From NCBI GenBank assembly GCA_944548615.1, contig OX155951.1:23671692-23735691 (forward strand): a stretch of DNA of 64,000 bases, read 5' to 3'. Made by a program: the position numbers and the translations under genes. The notes under the pieces were generated by a model. That model did not search any database. It was not told where the DNA came from and was given only the letters and a program-made list of their open reading frames with translations. Source of the stretch: Micropterix aruncella (lineage: Eukaryota > Arthropoda > Insecta > Lepidoptera > Micropterigidae). Below, in pieces: positions 51,871 to 64,000 of this stretch; within the stretch, counting starts at the first letter, position 1, and every line of letters begins with the position of its first letter.

Positions 51871-54185
51871 ATATGTAATGAAATCCCCCCATTTTGAGTG
51901 AGAAATCGCGGCCGCTCCAACAATAATAAGCATAACAGAAATGTTAATGGAGATTTGACGTTCACACGTGACAATGCGCTCGCATGGCGACGCAGCGCGA
52001 CCGAAATAGCCCGCCGATTACATTTGATGTTTAAATGCCGGATATTTTCGGTTTGAGGTATTTGGGACAAAAGTGCCCCGCGTTAATCTCGAGGTTTCGG
52101 AGACGAGGGAGGGATCAGCCGGCCGGCCATATCGGAAGATGCATTTAGCCGCCGCCACGCACCCAAAATCGAGAGCTCATCATATCTCACAGCCGAATTT
52201 ATGATGAGTGCTTGCGCCCGCGTCGCGCCGGTGCGCGCTCAAATCTAACGAAATATATGGAAATAAGGAGAGATAGGGTATCTATCATACGAGAGAAAAT
52301 ACCGTGAGTTGTTTTTCCTGTTATATACCTCCGCGCGAAACCAGATGGATGTAATTGATGTATTCTTTCCACTTTTAGATATATTTATATATGTGTAACA
52401 TTTAAGTAGATACAATAAATATTACAATTACAAGAAATTTTGTCAATTTTCATTATGGCGAAAACCATTTAAATGAAACGCGTGTCTACTTTAGAATAAA
52501 AAAAAAATAGATTAACTGCTTTGAAAACAGATCAGAGTAATATTTGAATGGATGATTATGAAAAGGGGGTTATGCCAAAAGGCAGAAATGAGTTAATATG
52601 TGAGTTAAATACTTGAGACTTAATTACAATGCAAAAAGTCAAGTTTATCTTCAATATAAAGTGTTTTCTCCGTAAAAATATGAACTTGGAATTAAAAAGA
52701 GCCCTTTTCACACTTTTTCTTTAAATTATAATATACAAACGGTAAATATAATATGTGTATATTTAAAAAAATAAAATGTATCTATATATAAACTATAAAT
52801 TACCAAAATTAGATAATAGTATACAACAAAATTTGAAGTAAATATGATTTTTATTGTTTTCTTGAAATTTACTTTTTGTAACAACTCCCTTTTGATAATC
52901 AGCGATTCAATTAAAAATTTAAAAAGAGCCCGTTAAAGATATATAATAATGAAACGTAAGTCTTTGATAATGTTACCATATTACATCATATAAAAAAAAT
53001 CATGTTTTGAGTAATAAAACAATTTCAAAATTTATTACCGGTAAATTAAACATTTTGAAAATTTTCACTGGGGTAAGTCGTTTTCGAGTCATAATTTTTC
53101 GAGTCATAATTTTATTATTTATTTCTGCTCATTTTATTTAAAAAATGTGTTTGTCAATTTTTCAACCTTTGCTTTAACAAGTTTTTTATAGTTGTTATTG
53201 AAGTTCGTCTTTTCAAAATATTTTAAAATGCGTAGGTATTTTCTGTATTTACAAAGTTTTTCGTAAAATTATCATAAATCATGCTCCCAGAAATCGTGTC
53301 GTTAAGTATCTATCGATTAATTTACTTAGAAAATAACTATTTGGCTATAAAGAAGCAATTCAACTGGAAAGTACTTGTAGTTACGTTTTTGAAGTTGAAG
53401 TTACCTGTAAGTACGTTTTTGAAGTTAACGATACAATTTAAAGTAGGTAAGACAAGAAATTGGAAAACTTACGGGAACAGAAAAAGAAGAATCAGAAACA
53501 CATCCTGAGAGGTATAAGAGGATTTTCTACTTCTTGTTGTAGGTTCCTGCACGTTTCAGTTTCAGTCTAGTTTCAATAATGAAGAATCGTGCAACAACAG
53601 AGAGATACCTAATAATAACGCGCATGAATTAAATTTCTAACCGTTTCGATTGTTTATAAGAGGAAGGTAAGTAATTAGTGTCTTCTTTTTCCCCGATGAT
53701 GGTTAAAAATGGTAGGTCGCCGGAATGCCAGAAGAGCGGGGCGAAGAGCTCAACGGAGAAAAGGCCCCGCGTTAATTATCGCCGTCCATTTTATCTGGAT
53801 CATAACTAAAATGAGTATCAGTTGGGAGTCGAGTGCTCTCACGGAGTGGCCAGATAATGCGCACTTCATAATTAAACAAGGCCCGGCCCGAAAGAGAGGG
53901 CCGCTCGGGTCCGGGGGCCCCGAGGGACACGGCGCGGGGAGCGGCGGGGACCACGGACTCATTCAATAATGGCCTAGACACGTCAAAAATGTATAATGTC
54001 CCCATTAGAGGCGGGTTAAAGAAGAAGGACTCTTTCATCTTCACTTCGATAAAGTGAGCTTGTACGCACACACGCAAGCGCGTGCACGTGTGATCGAGCA
54101 GGTACGCCCCTTCCTTAGGGCTCGATTTATGACGATCGATATCGAGAATCGATTGTGGACAGTGAATTTTTACATGAGACTAAAA
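51871..54185. other. Two GC-rich repeat-free blocks in AT-rich sequence
   Basis: 51890-52250 (CpG-dense, with GCGGCCGC and CCGGCCGGCC words) and 53700-53970 (GGCCCGGCCCG, GGGCCCC, with TTAATTATCG and CCAGATAATG nearby) stand out. Open frames of 70-100 codons on both strands follow from GC content and carry no domain. They are possible regulatory elements. 52330-53640 is plain AT-rich sequence. Confidence 0.25.
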
Positions 54186-55009
54186 TACGAGGCGTGGCAA
54201 AAAAGTAATAACACTGATATTTGGTAATAATTTTTTTACTTTTATAAATTAATGTTATCCCCAGCGGAGGCATTGTTTCCAGTCTTTGAACAAAGCTGGA
54301 AGCCTTCTGGAAATGCTCTCAGCTAATCGGCTACGTTAATTTTGGATGTTATCAGGAGTAGGTACTAAAACGATTTTGATCTTAGGGAACAAACAATATC
54401 ACAAGAACTTGTGTGGATGTTATAGAACCACAACAAGATCAAGGCACATATTCTTCCAATTATCTGTCTATTTAAATTTGAGTTTTTTAGTGCCATCTTG
54501 GCATAAACCTTTCTATTTATGGCTAAAATATAATCTGATGAATGGTAAAAAGATTCAAATTATCCATACTCAACGGTATCAATGTTAGTAGAGGTCTGAC
54601 GTCACAAGATCCCTCACTCTTTCGACATGTTGAAGGCCTTGCTGAAAAAGGTTCGTCCCCCGTTGCTGCTCGGCCCTCTAAAAATGCTTTGTGCCACAGA
54701 AAAACTTGTGCTCTTAATGAAGACAGTTCGTCGTGGATTCCATGCAGTTTTTCGTAGGTATAACTCGCGGATTCGCCAAGCTTGATATTTCCCACAAATT
54801 TCGCAGTTTCATTTTTTGTAACGCATACAAAATATACAACTTTACTTATCACGATTTATATGGTCGCGTAATTACCGAATGTGTTTGACACTTTTACTGC
54901 GCATCTAGGAGGGACTGATGTATCAGCTATGTTGAAGAGAAGCTCGCAGGGTTGCCAGATTGCTCTCAGTGATGTCAGTACCTACCATTACTTCCTGCCG
55001 AGCTTCGTA
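54186..55009 (-). mobile_element. mariner-like transposon, internally deleted, 824 bp
   Basis: Ends TACGAGGCGTGGCAAAAAAG (54186 onward) and CTTCCTGCCGAGCTTCGTA (ending at 55009) are imperfect terminal inverted repeats that both continue toward a TAAT...ACTGA word. The TA included at each end is the expected target duplication. The transposase remnant is on the minus strand. Complete mariners are about 1.25-1.3 kb, so roughly a third has been lost from the middle. Confidence 0.78.
54240..54852 (-). pseudogene. mariner transposase, degenerate and internally deleted
   Basis: The N-terminal helix-turn-helix region is clear on the minus strand. A frame open from 54852 reads FVGNIKLGESASYTYEKLHG, then SLRAQVFLWHKAFLEG and PFSARPSTCRKSEGS, matching the mariner pattern KxCxKLGxSAxETYExL..., LSRxQVFxWHKxFxEGR, DxPRxGRPST. 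The C-terminal end reappears in another frame near 54380-54250 as CLFPKIKIVL and ALFKDWKQCLRWG, corresponding to FLFPKLKxxLKG and CFExWKxRxxRC. The catalytic D,D34D region is missing or unrecognisable, and stops and frameshifts separate the parts. It cannot encode an active transposase. Confidence 0.8.
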
Positions 55010-59123
<4,114 letters not shown>

Positions 59124-59234
59124 TTATGGTACCTTAACTAAATCGTGTAAAATATTATTAATCCATTTCTTTTTGTTCGATTCCTTGAATTTAAATTTTC
59201 AACGAATTGTTCGATTTCAGAAATGTCACATATC

Positions 59235-59255
59235 TTGACGACGGCTGAGCCGAAA
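59235..59255 (+). ncRNA. Hammerhead-ribozyme-like core, copy 1 (degenerate)
   Basis: TTGACGA, a GGC-TGA-GCC mini-stem II and GAAA are laid out like the minimal hammerhead cores (CTGANGA - stem II - GAAA) known from Penelope-like elements. A following ATAT..ATAT could form a short stem III. The first core base is T instead of C (C3 to U), which should weaken or abolish self-cleavage, and I could not pair a convincing stem I. Read as a diverged hammerhead motif of the pseudo-LTR. Confidence 0.45.
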
Positions 59256-59588
59256 TATTGATATACATTTTATAACAATCATTAATATTTAAGAAACACT
59301 AATCGCCTATTATTTTCCAGCATTCATTCTCGTCTCGCATTGTTGTGTTACCGCTGCCATTTTGAAATACCACAGCAGGAAACACCTAGCAAGCGCTGAA
59401 GGAAGAGAAGAATAAGGCGTGGAGTCACTCCTGGTCACCACAGACCAGATAAGTGCCCTTTCATTATTTTATCATTTCATTTATTTAGTAATAAACATAA
59501 TTTCAATTTGAAAAAATAATAATTTACACATTTACAATCAAATATTAAAATATTACCTAATTTTAATTATGTTGCAATCACATCCATT

Positions 59589-62519
59589 ATGTACACTCAG
59601 TGGTTAAACCAAATAAATTACCATTCACTTAAGACAGCTAAATTCACGGGACACGTTGAATTTCTTTCTAAATGTTTAGAAAACAACATTTGCCCTAAAG
59701 GGTTATTACCAAAATTTCCTTCCGCAGCAATTAGTACAGAAATTCAATATGATTTCACCGCAATCCGTTTAAGGTATTCAATGGAAATTACGTCTGTTTT
59801 GCGAAATGAATATCAAATTTTAGTTGATAAACATTTAAACTCACTGTGTTTTTATGTTAACATGATAACAACACATTCTCCTTTCTTATTTCAAGAAGCT
59901 CATAAAATAGTTAACAATTCTGTAACAGATTTACGAAATATTAGATTAAAACACGATAAAAAGTTCCTTAATTTACTAAAGAACTTTCAGAAAATTTGCA
60001 TTATCCCAAGTAACAATACACGAAACATTTTGAATCCAGTTTCCATTTCAAATTACAGTCATTCCAACGTTAACAAAACAAGGAATTCAAATTCACTTCG
60101 AAATGTTATCCCAGCAGTTCACCAAGGTACTCTTTCCTCTCCGATGCACACCCTATCAGTAAACCAAATTACTAACAATATATTTCCATTAGTATCAGAT
60201 TCCGTACCAATACGTGCCACATTAGTAAACCAAATTAATAACAGTATAACACCATCAGTATCATATTCTAATAATATACAAGGTCCATCTCCTAGAGAAA
60301 AAAATGCTGTTAAAAACTTGTCATCTAAAGTAATTAACCACAATGAATATTTAGTATTAGCTAAAGGTCTAAATTTCACACCGACTCAAAATGTGAACCA
60401 TTTTAGTTTTGGTAATGATGTTGTTAAATTTTGTCGTAATTTAAGATGGCGCGAATTTTGGCATTCAAATCAAAAGAATAACAATAATAATATTAAATTA
60501 CACAATGCACTATCTCAATTTCGTCCACACTCTAATAAAGAACCCCCTCCATTACCAAAAAATCATCCGGTAGAAAATTTTATTACTATTTTATTAAACA
60601 AAGTAACACAGCCATCTTTTCTAAATAGCCTCAAACCAACATCAAACTTGTCAGTAGATGAACGTGCAGCTCTTGAGAGTCTTAGCAAGGATACCAGCAT
60701 CGTCATTTTGCCGGCTGATAAAGGTTCCACTACTGTCATACTTAACAAAACTGACTATGTTACTGAAGGCTTGAGACAACTTAGAGATGAAACTTTCTAT
60801 AAAAAACTATCCAGAGATCCAAACAAAAATTTTGCAGTGAAAATAAAAAAATATATTGAACAAAATAAATCAAATGAAAAATTATCAGACGAAGATGTTA
60901 AAACTTTAATTCCTGATCCTATCCGAACTCCAAATTTTTACCTATTACCTAAAATTCACAAGCCTAATAATCCTGGACGACCGATAGTCGCAAGCTTTAA
61001 CTCTCCGACAGAAAGAATTTCAGCTTTTGTAGATTATTTTTTACAACCTTTTGTGAAAAATCTAAATTCTCATATCAAAGACAGCTATCATTTTATTGAT
61101 ATTTTAAATAATACTGTAATTCCAAAGTCAGACGACCTATTATTTGTTACTATTGACGCCATATCCCTGTATACCAATATTCCTCATAATTTAGGATTGG
61201 AAGCCATTTCTTATTTTCTTGATGAGAGACCTCATCCTCAAATACCTTCTACAGATTTTCTTTGCAAATTAGCCGAGTTTGTCTTAACGTGTAATGCTTT
61301 TTCCTTTGAAGATGAATTTTATCTTCAAATTAAAGGGACTGCTATGGGAACTCGAATGGCACCATCGTATGCCAACCTTTTCATGGGATTATTCGAGCAA
61401 AATTTTCTTCAAACGCAAAATTTAAAACCCATATTATGGTATAGATTTATTGACGACATAGTAATGATTTGGCCACACGGACAAACTACTCTAACAACCT
61501 TTCTTGACGACCTAAATAATTTTGGCCCTTTGAATTTCACTCATACCATTTCTAAATCACAAATTACTTTCTTAGATGTTGATTTAACAATTTCCGAAGG
61601 TAAAATTAAAACCGCGATTCATATAAAACCTACAAATAAAGAACAGTATTTACACTTTGATAGCTGTCATCCATTTCACACCAAGAGATCCATTCCCTAT
61701 TCAATGTCCATTCGCGGACACCGTTTAGTTAACAACAAAGAAAATTTAGATAAATATCTCAATAATCTAAAGCAATCTCTTCTTGAAAGAAAATACCCTG
61801 CTCCTCTATTGGATAAACATATTCTAAACTCTGAAGTAAAATATATACCAAAACCTAAAATTACTTCAAATAAAAATAATAATAATAATAAAATCTTCCT
61901 TAGCACCACTTATTTTCCTGGTGCTGAGAAACTGCGAGATATATTATCTGATTTATTCCCCATCATTTCTAATGATGCATCCACTAAGGATCTCTTAGAT
62001 TCACCGCCAATTTTATCTTTCCGCAGACCACCTAATATTAGATCAATATTAAACAAAACAAAAAATAATCAAAATTTCTCTATTGGTAATAATACTTTTG
62101 GACTTCAACCTTGTGGTCGTACACGTTGTAAAACTTGTCCTCTGTTAGATCTAAGTCCTTTTTTTACCAGTCCAAATACTACTAATAGTTACAGGGTTCC
62201 CTTTCATTGCAGTTGTATTTCAAAAAATATAGTATATCAACTTCTGTGCAGGACTTGTGATGCCTTTTATATCGGTGAAACAACAACACCACTTAATATT
62301 AGACTAAATAATCATAGGGCTAGTGTAGGAAATGAAAGCCAACTCCCAATATCTTTACATGCCAGGGCGCATAATTTATCTTTTGATCAATGTTTTAAAG
62401 TTAAAATAATAAAATGCCTGGGTGATAATGCAAAAGAAAGGGACGTCAAATCTTGGGAATTAGCTTATATTTATATTTTAGGCGCTTGCAAAGGTTCCGG
62501 TCTCAATAGGCAAAATTAA
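59589..62519 (+). CDS. Penelope-like element polyprotein: reverse transcriptase + GIY-YIG endonuclease
   Basis: A 976-residue protein that should nick target DNA and copy the element's RNA into it. Reverse transcriptase spans roughly residues 370-700. Landmarks are LPADKGS (374-380), LPKIHKP with PGRPIV (453-467), motif A TIDAISLYTNIP (521-532, catalytic D523), GTAMGTRMAPSYANLFMG (583-600), motif C YRFIDDI (618-624, D622/D623), FLDVDL (661-666) and KPTNKEQYL...CHP (680-695). A cysteine cluster (C842, C847, C850, C874, C876) precedes a GIY-YIG domain: NIVYQLLC...FYIGET (880-898), then R905 and NHR at 908-910. This order, RT then Zn-finger-like linker then GIY-YIG, defines endonuclease-bearing Penelope elements, and the length is in the family range. 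The N-terminal ~330 residues are Asn-rich and contain a repeated VNQI(T/N)N word near 195-215. The start is the first ATG after an in-frame stop at 59520. All catalytic residues I can check are present. Confidence 0.95.
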   Translation: MYTQWLNQINYHSLKTAKFTGHVEFLSKCLENNICPKGLLPKFPSAAISTEIQYDFTAIRLRYSMEITSVLRNEYQILVDKHLNSLCFYVNMITTHSPFLFQEAHKIVNNSVTDLRNIRLKHDKKFLNLLKNFQKICIIPSNNTRNILNPVSISNYSHSNVNKTRNSNSLRNVIPAVHQGTLSSPMHTLSVNQITNNIFPLVSDSVPIRATLVNQINNSITPSVSYSNNIQGPSPREKNAVKNLSSKVINHNEYLVLAKGLNFTPTQNVNHFSFGNDVVKFCRNLRWREFWHSNQKNNNNNIKLHNALSQFRPHSNKEPPPLPKNHPVENFITILLNKVTQPSFLNSLKPTSNLSVDERAALESLSKDTSIVILPADKGSTTVILNKTDYVTEGLRQLRDETFYKKLSRDPNKNFAVKIKKYIEQNKSNEKLSDEDVKTLIPDPIRTPNFYLLPKIHKPNNPGRPIVASFNSPTERISAFVDYFLQPFVKNLNSHIKDSYHFIDILNNTVIPKSDDLLFVTIDAISLYTNIPHNLGLEAISYFLDERPHPQIPSTDFLCKLAEFVLTCNAFSFEDEFYLQIKGTAMGTRMAPSYANLFMGLFEQNFLQTQNLKPILWYRFIDDIVMIWPHGQTTLTTFLDDLNNFGPLNFTHTISKSQITFLDVDLTISEGKIKTAIHIKPTNKEQYLHFDSCHPFHTKRSIPYSMSIRGHRLVNNKENLDKYLNNLKQSLLERKYPAPLLDKHILNSEVKYIPKPKITSNKNNNNNKIFLSTTYFPGAEKLRDILSDLFPIISNDASTKDLLDSPPILSFRRPPNIRSILNKTKNNQNFSIGNNTFGLQPCGRTRCKTCPLLDLSPFFTSPNTTNSYRVPFHCSCISKNIVYQLLCRTCDAFYIGETTTPLNIRLNNHRASVGNESQLPISLHARAHNLSFDQCFKVKIIKCLGDNAKERDVKSWELAYIYILGACKGSGLNRQN

Positions 62520-62602
62520 TAAGGTTTATCATATTATCATAATCATCAAATGCTTTTTATTTTAATTTATAATCATTCATTTAAAATAACGTTTTGCACG
62601 GT
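62520..62602 (+). other. Penelope 3' tail and tandem junction
   Basis: AT-rich 3' UTR after the TAA stop, ending ACGTTTTGCACGGT directly before the second copy's TGGTTATGG. There is no poly-A tail at the junction, as expected for tandem Penelope copies. Confidence 0.7.
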
Positions 62603-62716
62603 TGGTTATGGTACCTTAACTAAATCGTGTAAAATATTATTAATCCATTTCTTTTTGTTCGATTCCTTGAATTTAAATTTTCAACGAATTGTTCGATTTC
62701 AGAAATGTCACATATC

Positions 62717-62737
62717 TTGACGACGGCTGAGCCGAAA
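62717..62737 (+). ncRNA. Hammerhead-ribozyme-like core, copy 2 (degenerate)
   Basis: Same sequence as 59235-59255, including the C3-to-U change. Two copies one full unit apart would let self-cleavage, if any remained, release unit-length RNA. Confidence 0.45.
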
Positions 62738-63070
62738 TATTGATATACATTTTATAACAATCATTAATATTTAAGAAACACTAATCGCCTATTATTTTCC
62801 AGCATTCATTCTCGTCTCGCATTGTTGTGTTACCGCTGCCATTTTGAAATACCACAGCAGGAAACACCTAGCAAGCGCTGAAGGAAGAGAAGAATAAGGC
62901 GTGGAGTCACTCCTGGTCACCACAGACCAGATAAGTGCCCTTTCATTATTTTATCATTTCATTTATTTAGTAATAAACATAATTTCAATTTGAAAAAATA
63001 ATAATTTACACATTTACAATCAAATATTAAAATATTACCTAATTTTAATTATGTTGCAATCACATCCATT

Positions 63071-64000
63071 ATGTACACTCAGTGGTTAAACCAAATAAAT
63101 TACCATTCACTTAAGACAGCTAAATTCACGGGACACGTTGAATTTCTTTCTAAATGTTTAGAAAACAACATTTGCCCTAAAGGGTTATTACCAAAATTTC
63201 CTTCCGCAGCAATTAGTACAGAAATTCAATATGATTTCACCGCAATCCGTTTAAGGTATTCAATGGAAATTACGTCTGTTTTGCGAAATGAATATCAAAT
63301 TTTAGTTGATAAACATTTAAACTCACTGTGTTTTTATGTTAACATGATAACAACACATTCTCCTTTCTTATTTCAAGAAGCTCATAAAATAGTTAACAAT
63401 TCTGTAACAGATTTACGAAATATTAGATTAAAACACGATAAAAAGTTCCTTAATTTACTAAAGAACTTTCAGAAAATTTGCATTATCCCAAGTAACAATA
63501 CACGAAACATTTTGAATCCAGTTTCCATTTCAAATTACAGTCATTCCAACGTTAACAAAACAAGGAATTCAAATTCACTTCGAAATGTTATCCCAGCAGT
63601 TCACCAAGGTACTCTTTCCTCTCCGATGCACACCCTATCAGTAAACCAAATTACTAACAATATATTTCCATTAGTATCAGATTCCGTACCAATACGTGCC
63701 ACATTAGTAAACCAAATTAATAACAGTATAACACCATCAGTATCATATTCTAATAATATACAAGGTCCATCTCCTAGAGAAAAAAATGCTGTTAAAAACT
63801 TGTCATCTAAAGTAATTAACCACAATGAATATTTAGTATTAGCTAAAGGTCTAAATTTCACACCGACTCAAAATGTGAACCATTTTAGTTTTGGTAATGA
63901 TGTTGTTAAATTTTGTCGTAATTTAAGATGGCGCGAATTTTGGCATTCAAATCAAAAGAATAACAATAATAATATTAAATTACACAATGCACTATCTCAA
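63071..64000 (+). CDS. Penelope-like polyprotein, second copy, N-terminal 310 codons
   Basis: The same ATG and frame as the first copy, open to the window end. It covers only the Asn-rich N-terminal region before the reverse transcriptase domain. Whether the rest is intact cannot be seen here. Confidence 0.92.
   Translation, partial: MYTQWLNQINYHSLKTAKFTGHVEFLSKCLENNICPKGLLPKFPSAAISTEIQYDFTAIRLRYSMEITSVLRNEYQILVDKHLNSLCFYVNMITTHSPFLFQEAHKIVNNSVTDLRNIRLKHDKKFLNLLKNFQKICIIPSNNTRNILNPVSISNYSHSNVNKTRNSNSLRNVIPAVHQGTLSSPMHTLSVNQITNNIFPLVSDSVPIRATLVNQINNSITPSVSYSNNIQGPSPREKNAVKNLSSKVINHNEYLVLAKGLNFTPTQNVNHFSFGNDVVKFCRNLRWREFWHSNQKNNNNNIKLHNALSQ

Larger units (their letters stand above)
59121..62602 (+). 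mobile_element. Penelope-like retroelement, complete 3,482-bp tandem unit
   Basis: The unit begins TGGTTATGGTACCTTAAC. It has a 468-bp leader with a hammerhead-like core, a 976-codon ORF and an 83-bp 3' tail ending ACGTTTTGCACGGT, and it joins directly to a second copy with the same start at 62603. Head-to-tail tandem copies, in which the upstream copy acts as a pseudo-LTR for the next, are characteristic of Penelope-like elements and unlike LINE or LTR structure. The left end lies in a (TA)n tract next to a satellite array. The lack of stops and the apparent identity of the copies point to recent insertion. Confidence 0.93.
62603..64000 (+). mobile_element. Second tandem Penelope copy, cut by window end
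   Basis: Repeats 59121-60518 with a constant 3,482-bp offset (for example the minus-strand shadow frames at 60119 and 63601 translate identically). I noticed no mismatch by eye. It continues beyond the window. Confidence 0.95.

Noticed and set aside
60119..60379. 86-codon minus-strand ORF, repeated at 63601-63861
   Set aside because: It is antisense to the Penelope ORF and is duplicated only because the element is.

Overview
This window looks like a repeat-dense intergenic (or very long intronic) stretch of an arthropod nuclear genome, most probably a moth or butterfly. The base composition is strongly A+T-rich. There are no bacterial-style operons and no rRNA genes. Every coding signal I can recognise belongs to a transposable element: Penelope-like, mariner, or LINE C-terminal fragments. 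The lepidopteran assignment is an inference from LINE 3' tails, a tRNA-headed SINE and small terminal-inverted-repeat elements that resemble families I associate with Lepidoptera. I find no host protein-coding gene in 64 kb.

The only intact gene is at the right end. It is a 976-codon Penelope-like retroelement ORF (59589-62519) with a reverse transcriptase and a C-terminal GIY-YIG endonuclease. It lies in a 3,482-bp unit (59121-62602), which is followed directly, head to tail, by a second copy that runs off the window (62603-64000). I noticed no difference between the copies over the 1.4 kb they share. Each copy carries a hammerhead-like core upstream of the ORF.

A second theme is a satellite family made of two related subfamilies with 588-bp and 624-bp periods. 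It occurs in clusters at 4.6-5.1, 18.5-21.0 and 56.7-58.8 kb, and each cluster touches long (TA)n tracts. Orientation flips inside the clusters, giving a 366-bp near-perfect palindrome (20671-21036) and a switch at 57314/57315. The Penelope unit sits against the (TA)n tract that closes the last cluster.

The rest is a mosaic. There are four copies of a TA-flanked MITE with TIR CACTGAGAAAAATAT, and three full copies plus one mini copy of a MITE with CAGTATACC ends. There are two fold-back MITEs, an internally deleted mariner, several degenerate LINE 3' ends sharing a conserved 3'-UTR motif, a tRNA-derived SINE and various minisatellites. Two unidentified interspersed families (called A and B here) recur in similar neighbourhoods. 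Between them lie AT-rich stretches with nothing recognisable and a few GC-richer, repeat-free blocks that could be regulatory.
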